DNA of 64,000 bases from Acanthochlamys bracteata (GCA_019914995.1 CM034126.1:5771001-5835000), one strand, 5' to 3'; positions 23,515 to 37,007 are shown, counted from the stretch's first letter. The notes: generated by a model not told the origin, from the sequence alone. Program-made: numbers and translations.

Positions 23515-23660
23515 TTAGATAGAAAAGGGTGCCCCGTGCTCCTAAGAATGGGGCACCCCTATTCCCTTCATATATATATGTTGGGGAGGGATAGGGTCAC
23601 TCTCTTTTTAGTGGCACTCCGGGGCACTTCTTTAAGATGACCGCTTGATGAATTGACCTA
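23515..23660. mobile_element. Further partial ends of the GGGGCACC MITE family
   Basis: A right-end fragment (GGGTGCCCCGTGCTCC ... GGGGCACCCCTATTCCC) to 23568 is followed, from about 23581, by a left-end fragment (GGGAGGGATAGGGTCACTCT, then GGGGCACTTCTTTAAG). Two partial members therefore abut. Confidence 0.6.
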
Positions 23661-24448
23661 CATTCAACCATTTGCTGTTGATTTGTGAATTCTTACATTC
23701 TTTCAGTCAAGAGTAGTAATAAAGCTAATGAAAGTAAGCTAGTTGAAAGTTCGTACTAATAAACTGCGACGAGTTGTTTTCTCTCCTTTTTGTACCTACT
23801 CTTTCATTGATCAGTATTACTGCTCTGAATTGTCTCCTGCCATCTGTTTGGAATTTGGAAAACTGATGAGAATATTAACTTCTTAACACTAGTTTTTGGG
23901 TAACAGCTTATGAGTTATATACCAATCAGATGTTATCACCTTTAAAGAGTTAACCCTCAATAGTCATATTTTATTCTCGTACAGCATGGTCGTTTTTCAG
24001 GATTGTTATTGTGATAATTGGGGAAGAAACTCTTGGCATTTTGATTTGATTCTAGAGTTTGAATCATTCTTACATTCGGTTTACAAAATTTTCTGATTCT
24101 AAGCATGTGATGCTCTTTATAGCCTCGAAATCCTACTAACTGTAGTGGCTGGTGCCTTTTATTTTTCTGCAGATATATGGAAAACAAGTCTGAGCATTGG
24201 CAGCCTGCTCCTGCTGTTGTCCTAAGAGATGTGGATGACATGAACCAGCTGAAGATTTCTATTTGGATGTGTCGCCGTATGAATTTCCAGGACATTGGGC
24301 TAGGAGAGAACTAGTGCTGCAGGAGATGATGAAAGTCCTCAGGGAACTTGATATTGAATACAGGATGCTGCCTATGGACGTGAATGTCCGAGCCATGCCT
24401 CCCTTGACCTCCACACGTATGCCATCTAATTGGACCACATGCAGCTAA

Positions 24449-25160
24449 AACTGTAAGAACTTCAGATGATAACCCTCTGAATTGATAGCCTGCAGTGACT
24501 AGTGACATGTCAGTCCCCACAGCAACGAGCAATATGTAATTTAAGTTTTTATTAGTAACTAGGAATAGTATGTGGATCACTTGTTTAGGTCACTTCTAAT
24601 GTGTGGGTTTCCTTGGTGGTTTTCGTAACCTAATAATGTGACAGTGGGAGCAGATGATTACCCTCCAGAAGATGCTTGCCGCAATCAGAGAGCATTTGCC
24701 ATGCCCATTTCTAGAGACTAGAGCTGGTTGAGTCTACGTATTGAGTAAATTGAAATGGGCTACATGCGAAGAAACAACGATACTGCTTTTGTGGATCAAC
24801 AATTTGTAAAATTAGGGAACTTTGAGTGCTCGAGTACCAGTAAGCTGCAACTCTTTTTCTAAGGATTTCTGGGTATGTGTAATATCTATTTTCGAAAAGA
24901 ATGGCATGGCCTATGTGTGTATATATCTTGTTTGAGAAGAACAGCGCAGGTTAAACGGATATCTAATTGTATCACGTTGAAGTTTTGGTGGGTGTTTGTG
25001 ATTACTTTGTGTGTTGCTTGCAATCAGAAATCTATAAACTTTGTTGATAAGACTAATTACAACAACATATAAGAATGCATGATAAACGAATACATAAATT
25101 AAACTGACCAACGTGACTTGATCAGTGACATTTTTATTTATTTCAGAGTCGAGAGCTTAC
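24449..25160. other. 3' flank of the MSL10-like locus
   Basis: Likely 3' UTR and spacer. No clear poly(A) signal beyond AT-rich motifs, and no additional gene recognised. Confidence 0.4.
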
Positions 25161-25984
<824 letters not shown>

Positions 25985-26434
25985 CTGTAGTAGTAACAAG
26001 AACAGCAGAGAGGTGAGTAAATTAAAAGAAAAAGAAATTCTTGTACCAGAAGGTAGAATTGCCACCATATAAATTGAGCTAGTTACCTCCACTTATTCCC
26101 ACCACAATAACACTGGCATTTGTATTTGAGATATCATCTTTTAGTTAACTCATAAGAATCATTTGTCTTTTGAATTATATTCCATATAACATCTATCAGC
26201 CAGCTAAATATCAGTTTCTTGCAAAGGTCTTGTATGATATATGTAATTTTAACTGGTTTTAGAGTTTTCCTAGTTAACATGATAGTAGAGCATCCATGAT
26301 AATTGTAAAGATTGTTTAAATTCTGTATAGCAAATCCGATTGACTCAGAGCCAATATGATCTTTGACAAAAGTAGCCAGTTAGAGTCAAGTTTTGATTGT
26401 ACCTTTGCTTTACGTTACACAGATTCATGTACAG

Positions 26435-29410
26435 GATTCCCATGAACATAGCGGACCACTGGTTTTCTTACTTGGCCACCTTCTTACTGGTTTTCATACA
26501 CAGATCTTCTATTTCTTGGTAGGCTCTCCGGTAGAAAATTCAGCTTGTTGATGTATTTTGTTCTCAACATGTTTTATGTGTCTACTAGCAAATGAAGGCT
26601 TCATGATGATAGTTGCTTTTTTTTGTGGTTGAAAGCCTTCAAATGCACATTGAGTTTGGTATTTTTGCATGCAAGTGTACCTTCTGCCATTTTCTAAGGC
26701 ACTATGGTCTATATTTCTATGTTATACTTAAGCGGTTACATAAGGTTAGTGCTATTTTACTAAGCTTGTATTTATGTCAAACTTTGCGCCTGAGCTGTCT
26801 TTTAAAAATTGAGGTTTGAGCATGAATTGAGTATGTTCTTTTGATCAATTTGCAAAAACATAAAAGATGAAACATTTGGAAAGCCAAAATGAGCTAATTT
26901 GGTGTTGTTGAATCTCCTGCAAGATCAACTCAAGAGGGGAGGGGTGAATTGAGTTAATAAATAAAAAATTTTCGTAAAAGAATTGTTACTACAGACAACA
27001 GGTTTGCAGCCGGCTGTGAATAAACTTGTATCCTATAGATAGAGAGGGTTATAGTATATAGCAATTTAAGTAAAAAAGAGAGCACTTAGAGTATTTTACG
27101 TAGTTCGGCAAACTTCTTTGCCTACAGTCACGGGTGCTCTATCATAAGAGCTAAAGCTTTACTAAACTTTAAATAAGCTACACATACACCAAGAGCAAAG
27201 TGCTTCGCCAAGCACACTTACTCTTAAAGAGTTTCTTCACCAAGACAACCCTTCACAGCCTACTGGACACCACTGTCTCTCTGGCTGATGTGCTAGCTCT
27301 ATTACAAAGTTTAAAAACTTTCACCAAACTCCAACCGAGCTTCTTTACCAAATGCACCAAGCACTTCTATCACAAGTTTACAAAGAAAGCTAAAAGAGCA
27401 AGGTTAGGCACAAGATCAATCTCAAACTAAATAAATAAATTTAAGATTTTCTGTTGAGATGATCAAATTTGTTGCTGCTGAAAATTATGCTCTGTAAGTG
27501 ATTGGCAGCAAAAGGAGTTTCTTTACTTGAGAAATTGAATCGATGTAGTGCAAGTTCGTCTTTGAATTTTTGCTCGCTATCTCCTCTGTCTCTCCGTTCT
27601 TCGACTTCTCTTTTTATAGAGTTTTCTGTTCTTACAGGTAGGTGGTTCTTCCCGTTAGAAAAAATATTTCTGTTCGTGTGCTGTGGCAGATTTCCAATGT
27701 AGAGATGAAGATTGTGTTCAGTGGTCAATCAGCTGCCTCAAGATTTCTTTTGGCTAAACTGGTGCAAGTCTTTCATCAGCATTAAATGCACCGAAGGAAG
27801 CAATTCAAAAACTCTCGCCTGCAGTTTTGAGTTGTTTCAGTTGAGTTGTATTTTTCAAATTTCTTTAGCTGAGTTGGCTTCTCTTGTTTTGCTATTTTTT
27901 GCTAAGTTGACTGCTTCAAGTGAGATGGATTCCAATAGCGTAACTCTACAATCTCTGCTTCATTGCTTCCTACTATGTTCAGTGGGTCTTCATGGCCATC
28001 TAGCAATCTTTATACGTGAACTTGTTTTTCAATAATGTGGTGGCTCAATATATCCCAATTCTGTAATAATAATAATATAATAGATTTGTTGAATGATATA
28101 ACATTGTAATTACATTCGTGATTTTTTTTGGAGAAAAATCGAAATCTGCATGTTGAAGCATTTTTGCATTGTCAGCAAGATATGTTCTGATGATACATTG
28201 CACTATATTCTTTGTCTTCTTTTGTTGTGATTTTTCATAATTCTTGATATGAACTTGTAGCTGATATGTTCCTCAGTAAGTCTTCAAGATTTTGCTTCAA
28301 ATAGATGATAAATTCTTGATTGAATTATATCTGAAAAGTTGTTTCATCAATGTCTGATTTTACTCCCTATTTACTGAATTTTTATCTATCATTATACGAT
28401 TTTTCTAAGTTTATGTTGGTCATCATTTGATGTGTTATTCGGTCAATCTTATAGTGTACATATTGGTCTGTCTCTGATGAAAAGTTGAAGTTCAAATGGA
28501 ATTGAGATCATGCTTGAAATTATTTCTGAAGAGTGAATGATATCACGATTTTCGGATTCTTCTCTGTCCAGCGAGCAGCAGCAAAGTAGCCGAAAGATAG
28601 CCGGCTATCGAGTCTTCTGTTTTCTGTTTTTCTCTGTTTGAGATGCTCTGTTTGTGATTTTCTGTTTTATCTATGTAGCAGCAATTAGACAGCTAGCTAC
28701 TTGATGGCTGAGGGATCCTCTGTTCTGTATGCTATAGAATAAATCTTATACAATATGAGGAGCTAATTTGTTGTTTTCTGAATGTAGGATAAACCTGTTT
28801 AATAAATTTCTGTAGAACTTAATTCTAATAATTAGTTCACCCTAATCCACAAACTATAATTTTTAATTATTATTATCATCAAAATTAATCTTGGAGTTCC
28901 AACATGTGTAAAAGATATAACATAATAATGTTGAAAAAGTGATATGGTTCTCTGTTATTTCCCAATTGAAGATCCAGAAGATGCTTACCATTTTTTACTT
29001 GCTCTTTTCCCCAAGTTGTAATGATGCTTGTAGCTAGATACTTCAGAATTCATGATGATCTGGCAGGCTTCATATGGAGTATCCATTGTCCTATATGCAT
29101 TTTCCACTTACTCTATCCAGGTACGATTCCACATATTCAAGGCGTAGCGTGCTACCATTTATATGATATTACATGTTCAATAAGATATAACATCGCTGAT
29201 TCTGAACATACACATTTGGATACTAACAGGGGCTTGTGAAAAATGAATATGTTGTCACTTCCTCTTCTCGAAAGGCTAAGTGGGCAAATATGTTGGTGCT
29301 GTTTCTCATGGCCGTTGGGTACCGCATTCTCCTTTCTGTTTTGATTTCTGTCATTCAAGAAATGTAGACTTCGATGGAGAGGATATTTAGAACGGAAACT
29401 AAGTGAATGA
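26435..29410 (+). pseudogene. ABCG half-transporter C-terminal fragment, split by a solo LTR
   Basis: ABCG (WBC-type) half transporters export lipids, hormones or other hydrophobic compounds. Pieces of the C-terminal membrane domain lie in order: an HSGPLVFLLGHLLTGF-like helix at about 26450-26500 (after an acceptor ending at 26434), VESLQM near 26630, then beyond the LTR QVVMMLVARYFRIHDDL and YPLSYMHF with a donor at 29121, an acceptor before 29230 with GLVKNEY, then KAKWANMLVLFLMAVGYRIL and RLRWRGYLERKL to a stop at 29408-29410. The loop after KNEY is mostly missing, several frames shift, and no ATPase domain is seen upstream. The family call rests on order and spacing of these motifs; the subgroup is uncertain. 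Confidence 0.72.
26906..28904. mobile_element. Probable solo LTR, ~2.0 kb
   Basis: Starts TGTTGAATCTCC and ends GGAGTTCCAACA, a TG...CA unit with short inverted ends. It is flanked by near-matching 5-mers (GGTGT before, TGTGT after). No pol or gag lies inside. An AGTTCGGCAAACTTCTTTGCC motif type near 27100 recalls plant LTR sequences, though this is from memory. It interrupts the ABCG fragment, whose exons continue on both sides. Family not determined. Confidence 0.65.
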
Positions 29411-31208
29411 AATACACAAACTTTATCTAAAATGTTCCAAAGCCTTGTGCTATCTCTATATGTGATGTTTTCATTTTCTACCATTTGGCGGATAGTTTGT
29501 AACATAGACATAGGAGATTAAATTTTGACGTTGGTGTTTTCACTATCTAGCCAAAGCTGGTTGCAAAAGATTATGCAATTTTTCGGATATAGGATCGGAT
29601 TCTCATACTAAAAAAATTAGTCAAACTTTTTATTAGTTTGTATCTCTACTATAAACACATAACCATTTCAATATTCAATCAATGTGAAACTATTAAAAAA
29701 AATGATTGTTAAGTTCACAAAGTCAAAATTTGTTTGGCCCAATATAAGACGAGTTGCAGGCAAAAGTCAGGGTTCATTTAGTCTAATTTAAAATGAATTA
29801 TTGGTCCATCTCTAAATTAACTAGTTTATTTTTTATTTGGACATTATTCTAGACCCCTACGCTACTAATTCGATAATAGTCCACCAAATTAATCCGTCTT
29901 TCATGACTTGGATGCACTAAGTTCTAGATACTACTAATCCGAATTTAGTTTAATTTGGAGTCCAGATAACCAGAAGCTTGGAACAAACTTACAGTCAATC
30001 AATATCATGGATAGAGATAGAGATAGAGAAAGAGAAAAAGGAAAAAAGAAGAAACAAACAAAGTGAACAACGACAGTGAGACATGGAAACTACAACAGAT
30101 ATCAGAGCGTGGATGGCCACAAACTTTGCCTACAATTTGAATTATTCAAGCGGTTGGATAAAATAAAACTCCCAAATTATTGCTTGGATAGTTTGCAGGT
30201 GATCAGAACCTTGTCAGGGTATTATTTTCGCTAGGTGGCGTCCCTTCTCCAACTCCACTAAGAATGAAGAAGACCTCATCTGTTGCTGATATTAGACGAA
30301 TGAAGAGAAGAAAGTTCAAATAGAGAAACAAAAACGCAAGTTGAAGTATTTGAGCTTATCTTGTTTACTTTGAATTCTAATTTCATTATCAGGGTGTTTC
30401 TCGAAATAATATTTCTTTTCTTTAGATGAGTGATTGTTTACGTGTATTATAGCCATAGAGTATTATACAAGGTTAGAATTTTTTTCCCTTTAATTCATGG
30501 TTGCTTTTCTATAATAATTGATGGTCGTAGACTTGGTAGAAAGCATGTATCACCAGGTTGTAATATCAATATTTGTTGTAACCTTCATGACAATGATATC
30601 ACCGTTCTTGTCCAAACATGTTTACTTAATTTTCTATTACAATATGACCAGCGATATTTTGGATTTTATTCTGATCAAATGTATTGATAAAAATAATTTC
30701 AGTGTATATTCATTATTATCCTACGCCATAGATCGATATCTTTCAACTTTGTTGCAAGCTAAGATAATTGTTTTTTGTAACTCGAAAAAATTATGTACAT
30801 ATAATAATTTTATATCTACGATCAATTCATGAATAATATTTAAATTTAAAAATTCTAAAATATTGTAAAAACTATTTTGATAAACAAAAAGATGAAAAAG
30901 ATATAAAATAAGTCAATTTCGTTAATGCCAAATAAGTCCTAACTCTATGCAACTAATTAGTATTTGACACAGATATTTCTCATCAATATAAAGAAAATTT
31001 TGTAGTACTAAAAGTTGTCTAAATGCATATCCAATGAACCTTCTGCAGAGAAGCTACATTGATACATAACATTCGCCCCACATTGAACAAATTCACTCTC
31101 CTATTATTTCACATAGAATCACCTTTTAAAGAGAAACTTTTTAAGACAAACAAACATAAATCAACAATTATTTCTGTTTCTGTTCAAATTTTTGAATACT
31201 CAATTACA
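29411..31208. other. Intergenic DNA and UGT86A-like 3' flank
   Basis: AT-rich spacer with a GATAGA/GAAA-rich simple stretch at about 30008-30050. The last 150-200 bp probably form the 3' UTR of the minus-strand UGT gene. No further gene recognised. Confidence 0.5.
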
Positions 31209-33264
31209 CTACTTAATATTTCCATTCACTTGCTTGTGGTTGTTATTCTTGGACACAAAATTACCCAAGTCTTCAATGAACTGTTCAAAGTTTTTCTGGG
31301 AAGAACCCTTTGGCTCAAGTGCACTCACCAGCTTTCTCCTTACCTCTGTAACATTCTTCCCGCACTCTTCACCAATCTTCCCTCCCATCAAGCTCTTGAT
31401 CTTTTGGCAAACGTCCTTCCTACTAACGCTACCGTCTTTACTTCTAAGGTTAGCACCAATTCCCCAGTCGTCAACGATCAGCTTTCTGTTGGTGAACTGG
31501 TCAGTGAGGAGAGGGAAACACAGAAGTGGAATACCAGTCCATATGCTCTCTAGAATTGAGTTCCACCCGCAATGTGTCAGGAATCCTCCGATGGATTTAT
31601 GTGAGAGTACTTCAATCTGGCAACACCAATGAACAACCACACCCCGCCCACGCGTTTCTTCTTTGAAGCCATGCGGTAGCGGCTCTGGCTCATCTGAGCT
31701 CACTACATCTGGACGGAGTACCCAAACAAATCTCACCTTGCTCTCTTGCACTCCGTATGCAATCTCCTCCAAATCCCTGCGGATTATAATACAGAAAATT
31801 GTAATATATATTTTCACGTACGTTTATATAACCGGTCTGGCCCAAAGCTTAAGTCAACAAACCCAAATATACCTTCTGCTTATGTGCGCATAGCTACCGA
31901 AGGATAAATAGAGAACTGATCGTTGTGGTTGCGAGTTGAGCCACTGCTTGCAGTCTGATTCTTCCCACAGGCTTGTGGCAATGGAGCTCTTGGTGAACCC
32001 AGGTGGGAATATTGGGCCGATAGCGTAGAACGGTTTCTCCTTCTGCAGTGCAGCAATTGTGTCAAGCTCCAGCTCTTGCACGGTGTTGCCGAGTACGAAG
32101 TCGGCGAACTTGGCTTGCTCGAACGCTTTGAATATGATCTGGTGAACTACGGAACTGGTAGCTTTCTCTTGCAGGTATGACATGAGATCCTTCGGCTCGA
32201 TCTTTGCCACTCCTGGTATGTATGTAATCTCGTCCTTGCGGTAATCGTCTGTTAAACAAAACAAAACGAGAAATTATTTTACCTCTTCATATTTTATTAA
32301 TTTACCTGGACTGCTATGTGCTCATGAGGCAAAACACTATGAATAGCAAAATTTGGAACCAACTTTACTTAGGATACAAAAACAAGTGTACCAGTTCTGC
32401 TTGATTTGTACAACACGTTCACATGAATATTGGATCTAACTGGATGTGGTCCATTAAAATTAAATAACCAAAATACGATTTTTCATCATGCATGCTTACC
32501 ACATCAATCACACTCCATTTTTTTATAGATACAAAGACAAAACAAACAATGATCCAACAATAATTGCGATTTTGATAATTGCACTATAGCAATTCGTTCC
32601 GGTTTATATAAATTTGCTCAAATTTCTATTCTTATTATATATCTTATATAGCATAACTTCTGTATATTGTCCATGAAGAAGGGGAAAAAAACATGGAAAT
32701 ACTTCCAAATAAAATAAATCACTGACCGGAGCAATCAAAGTGGCGGTTCCTCCGTAGAAGATGTATATGATAGTACAAGGTGAAAATGATCGCCGGCTCC
32801 GTCCAGAAAGAAACGTACGGCACCTTAAGCTTCTCGGCAAGCGTCGCAGGCCAAACAAAAAAAGTATCGGCAACCAAACACGTCACCGGCGGGCCAGAAG
32901 CTGAGATCTTGGCAACAAGCTCCTCTACATGAGCCGAGAACACGTGCAGCAAAGACTGCATGAACTGGTCATGGTTGAGCGACCGGTCGAAGTTTATAGG
33001 CAAGCCATCACTAACTGTCTCGTACCGGATATCCAGCCCTGAGGCACGCGCAGCTGCGAAGACATCGGTGATGCTACCGCCGTGTGCTTTGGTTGTTTGG
33101 TGGTGGATGGCTTCAGTGTTGACGAAGGTTATTGTGAATCCTTTAGAGGCAAGTTTCGTGGCTAGGTGGACTGCTGGGATTATATGTCCTTGTAATGGGT
33201 AGGGGAAAAAGATGGCATGCTGCTGCTTCTGTTTGACGTGGTTGTTATTATTGGTTTCTGCCAT
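31209..33264 (-). CDS. UGT86A: UDP-glycosyltransferase, UGT86A-like
   Basis: Family-1 glycosyltransferase that moves a sugar, usually glucose from UDP-glucose, to a small acceptor in the cytosol. The acceptor of UGT86A enzymes is not well known to me. Exons are 33264-32727, 32248-31873 and 31776-31209, joined in frame to 493 aa, normal for the family. The N-terminal PLQGH motif holds the likely catalytic His27; ADTFF supplies its partner Asp133. The plant signature box runs W355 to Q398, exactly 44 residues, with HCGWNS, E381 and the terminal DQ typical of UDP-glucose users. NHDQF, EPKDLMSYLQ, SVLYLSFGSYAH and LLTDQFTNRKL are close to Arabidopsis UGT86A1/A2. There is no signal peptide, as expected. 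No frame breaks. The start is the ATG of MAETNNNN. No linked pathway genes are visible. Confidence 0.95.
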
Positions 33265-33290
33265 GGCTTCCCCTAGCTTGCTTTGCTTGT

Positions 33291-33346
33291 TTCTCTCTCT
33301 CTCTCTCTATATATATTTTTTTGGGTTTGCTTGAGAGAGAGAGAGG
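33291..33346. promoter_or_regulatory. UGT86A-like core promoter: CT/GA runs around a TATA-like core
   Basis: A (CT)n run at 33292-33308 and a (GA)n run at 33332-33345 flank TATATATA at 33308-33316 and could pair as a hairpin. Read on the minus strand, the TATA-like core is about 45-50 bp before the UGT start codon, implying a very short leader if it is used. Pyrimidine-rich core promoters are common in plants. Confidence 0.45.
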
Positions 33347-33499
33347 GGGGTGGGAGATGGAATTGTCCGGGTCTTGTATTAGTTGGAGTAGAAGAAGGCG
33401 GGATATTCGTTGGGTTGTGGAGATGAAAGAAGATGAGCTTGATTGTTGTTAATTGATAGATAAGAGCATCTACTATTACTATATACATTTTTTTCATTT

Positions 33500-33786
33500 T
33501 GTTTTTGCTTTTATTTCTATTTTAAAAAAGGCAAGCAGTGTAGTGCATCTTTCTTGTTTTACTGAATTTTTTTTTTTCTTATACAATGAATTAGATCTTT
33601 GTGTAATTTTATTACTATAGGAACCTATCTAGTTTTATCCTAATTGTACTACAAAATGTTTATAATATATAACAGGAATAATGTGCCAATATATTATTAG
33701 AGTAAAATTAGTAATATTACAATCGCGTAATATTTGCTGACTATATTACAAATAATTTTGTAACGCATCAATATTGAAGCACATAG
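33500..33786. other. Upstream region of the UGT86A-like gene
   Basis: AT-rich spacer. No distinct element recognised. Confidence 0.4.
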
Positions 33787-34012
33787 GGAGGTTTGGCATT
33801 ATTTTTTTATGAAGTAATTTTTTAATTTTTAATTATATATTTTTAATATATTTTTTTATAAGTATTTAAAATTTTACAAAGTATAGAAAAATTTTATATA
33901 GTAAAATTTTTTATTATTTATTTTTATTATTTTTTTAGATAAAAAATGGAACTCATTTTTAAAAAAATAAAAATATTTTTTATTTTAAAAGTACTTTCAA
34001 AAAGTTCCGGAA
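33787..34012 (+). mobile_element. AT-rich MITE copy (GTGCRTTTGG family)
   Basis: About 226 bp from GAGGTTTGGCATTATTTTTT to AAAGTACTTTCAAAAAGTTC, with the family core in order (ATTTTTTATTATTT, AAAATGGAACTCATTTTT). It lies about 0.5 kb upstream of the UGT start. Confidence 0.65.
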
Positions 34013-34660
34013 GTTTTTTAATAAAAATACAAAATATAAATTTACTTGAAAGGGGTACCTATAATATTCTTTAATAGCATCTTCCAAAAGTAATCTTTCG
34101 CTCTCTTCACTGTATCTTTTATTATCTTGAAACCTATTTGTTTAATATATGGCTTGTTTATTGACCCATCAAATTTATACTTTTTCAAACTCATTTTTAA
34201 CATAATAAATAAAAATTTTAAGATAAGTTATTTCTATTAAAAATTTATTTTTTAAAAAATTCACTTTTAATATAAAATAAGTATAAAAGTATTTATTTTT
34301 ATTAAATATGTTAAAATTTAAATTTTATTTTGCAAACTCACTTTCAAAAAAATAAGTTTATTTTAAAATAAACACACGCTTAACAAAGAAGAAGGTTAAA
34401 AGAGTAAGTTCTCCAAGTAAATAAGGACTTCTTAATAAAACTAAATTTAAAAGAAGGATTAAAAAACTTTTCTAAGTGACAAATAGAGATGCAAATTCAC
34501 ACCGAAGCCGATCCGTGGCCCGATTAAATAGCTTGGGGCTTGGCTCGCTCGGTCCGCCTGGTTACTGTACTGATGATCGGTCAATATTAATAGTTGATCA
34601 AGTTAATTTCTAATAAAAAAAATTTTATAATAAAAAAAATTAATAATAAAAAATAGTCTA
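34013..34660. other. AT-rich intergenic DNA
   Basis: Includes another AT-rich block at about 34190-34380 that ends AAATAAACACACGC and may be a diverged MITE. No gene. Confidence 0.4.
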
Positions 34661-36095
34661 TTTCAATATAGTTTGTGTGATCATGTTAAACTAGATTATG
34701 TGCTTTATCACAAGCTGTTTTGTTATCACAATATAATCGTATCGATTGCTTAGGTGCAAAGTTCAAAATTTTCAAAAGCCTAAAGTATAATGCTTCACAA
34801 AGCCAACATGTTAAATCTCTAAATTCAACTTCTGCACTTGATTGTGTTATGACATTCTATTTTATACTTTTCTGTATAACTAGATTATCACCTACAAAGA
34901 TAAAGTAATTTGATGCGGACTTCTATTATCAATTACTCTAGTCCAGTCAGCATCAGTATATACATCTATATTTTGACAATTCAAATTCTTTCTAAATAAG
35001 ATTTCTTTTCTAGGAGCAGACTTCAAGTACCTTGAAATGCGCATTCATGTATTCATATGTTGCTTTCCAGAGTTATGCATAAATTGACTGACAATGTTCA
35101 ATGTATAAACAAGATCAGATCTTGTATGTCAACTTTCTACTAGTCTATGTCTGTCTGATATCTCCTTTCGTTAGATGGTACCTGATTTGCTTCAATACGC
35201 AATTTCAGACCTTCTTTCACTAGTGTATCAACTGATTGACACGGAAATGTATCGGTCTCCTAAAAAGTTTTAAGGCATACTTTTGTTGAGATAGAAAAGT
35301 TTCCTTATTAGATTGGAACATTTCGATCCCAAAAAAGTATTTCAAAGGATCAAAATCTTTTAATTCAAATTTTCTAGATAAGTAATCTTACAATATATTT
35401 CTTTCTTCTGGATTATTCCCTATAACGATCATCCCATCTCTATATAAAATAAGTGCAGTGATTTTGCCATATCTGTTTTTTAAAAATAGAGTATGATTTG
35501 AATTGCTCTGATGGTACCTAAATACTAATATAGACTTTGTGAATTTTTCAAATCATGCTCTTAGAGATTGCTTTAGTCCATAAAGTGATTTTTTTGGTCT
35601 ACATACCTTCTGTCTAAGGACTTCGATGAGTTACATTCTGGTGAAAGATCTATACAGATATTTTCAGTCAATTCACCATATAAAAAGGCGTTCTTCATAT
35701 CATATTATTGCAATATCCAATTTAAATTTACAGCTAAAAATAATAAGATTCGAACTATGTTAATTTTAATTATATGTGCAAAAATATCTGTGTAGTCGAT
35801 TTCTTAGGTTCGAGTGTACTCTTTTATCACCAATCTTATATTGAAGCGTTTGACTATACCATCTGTTTTATTCTTCATAGTATATACACATCAACATCCA
35901 ATTTGATTTTTTATGGAGAGAGATCAATAAGTTCCCAAATTTTATTCCTTTGTAAAGACTTCATCTCTTCATTTATGGGTTCTTTCCATCTTGGATCATT
36001 TAAAGCTTCATGCACATTGTTAGAAATAGATACAGTAGATAATTTTGATTTACAAATGATAAATTTGATTTCGACGGCCGATGGTTAAACACATA
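34660..36095 (-). mobile_element. Copia pol fragment (reverse transcriptase and RNase H)
   Basis: Fossil Ty1/copia pol on the minus strand. From 36095 downward come the start of the reverse transcriptase (HEALNDPRWKEPINEEMKSL near 36010-35950), a GMIVIGNN-like segment near 35430 in the YVDD-loop region, then VYTDADW of RNase H near 34960. No gag, integrase or LTRs were found. Broken, with many disruptions, and old. It does not look like a close copy of the other Copia elements in the window. Confidence 0.8.
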
Positions 36096-37007
36096 ATGAC
36101 TAATGGTGATTAATGATTTTTTCTCTTTTTAGTTGAAGAGCATTGATGTTGTGCGTCTCTTGAACACAGAAACTTGTTTGGCGTTTAAAGTCTGGCAAGT
36201 ATTTTAATTTATATTACATATCACTTCTGCTGTCAATACATAGTTAATATCAAATGAGAGTTGTTAACTTAATTCGGTTAAATGATGAGGACCTCCAACC
36301 ACAAGAAAACATTTGGACGATTGCTTGTGTTTCAAGTTTGCAACTACATCTGTAGGCGTTCTAATATGAATGCTGCTAAGTCGTATGAGATCTAATTATC
36401 TTCAAAATTGATGTGTCATTAAATAATTACTTTACTTAGATTGGAAAAATTAGTACTTTCGTAAATTTATGATGCTTCATAAAATTATGTATTAACACAG
36501 CAACCTTGATATATATTAGAGTCAAAACAATCCTGATAAATAACGCTACTCTTTTAATATATAAATATATAATATAAGCTTTGCGACTATTGTCAGGTCG
36601 CAATGAAAATATTAGCTCAGAATGTTACAGATGGTTTGGATATTTTGTAGTAGCAAATATGTTCACAACATATCACACCGATATCATTGATTTTCGGTAG
36701 TTATAGTACATTGAAAATTTAAATATTGTCAAGTACATGGCTTTCATATGAAAGGATAAAGATTATTGCTCAAGCCTCGATCCATTCAACCATTGCAAGG
36801 CATTTTGTCCCTATTTCCAGTCGAGAACTAACTTCAATCTCAGAGAAACAAACTCTTGATTCCACTTAGTACGTGCAAAAGCAACAACAGCAGCAGCTTA
36901 TGATTTGTACAAGCAGTCGCTAATCCAAATAGATATGATGCTTTGTCAACACACTTTCTTTCAGTGTGGTGATTACTGGTACATACATAATATGTGCAGT
37001 CTTATAA
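36096..37007. other. Spacer and RABF1 3' flank
   Basis: No further pol motif is certain. The last few hundred bases are probably the 3' UTR of the minus-strand RABF1 gene. Confidence 0.4.

Larger units (their letters stand above)
18951..24448 (+). pseudogene. MSL10: MSL10-like mechanosensitive channel gene with four frame breaks
   Basis: MscS-like channels of this clade open under membrane tension at the plasma membrane. Five exons fit the family: 18951-20498, 21431-21554, 22225-22518, 22594-22796 and 24173-24448, all with GT-AG introns and matching phases. Visible family segments are MDSLRKSF (start), SLDMDMEMEEL, VLICGRLVSGW, RVLYFVYG, STYFDRIQESL, ALTLNDTKTAV, the pore-side FEAIIFLFVMHPFDVGDRC and RELDIEYRML. 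Reading frame changes occur at about 19130-19180, 19676 (extra G in AAAAGGG) and 19855 (extra A in CAGAAACTG). About 10 bp, encoding part of a usual MGER, appear missing near 24290. Usually conserved residues are also changed (IYPNSV to IYLNSV, YRSPDMG to YRSPYMG). The three intact genes here show no frame breaks, so I favour a recent pseudogene over sequencing error. Confidence 0.85.

Noticed and set aside
26906-28904. Protein-coding potential in frames at 27200-28035
   Set aside because: Frames are short, on both strands, and fall in the probable solo LTR.
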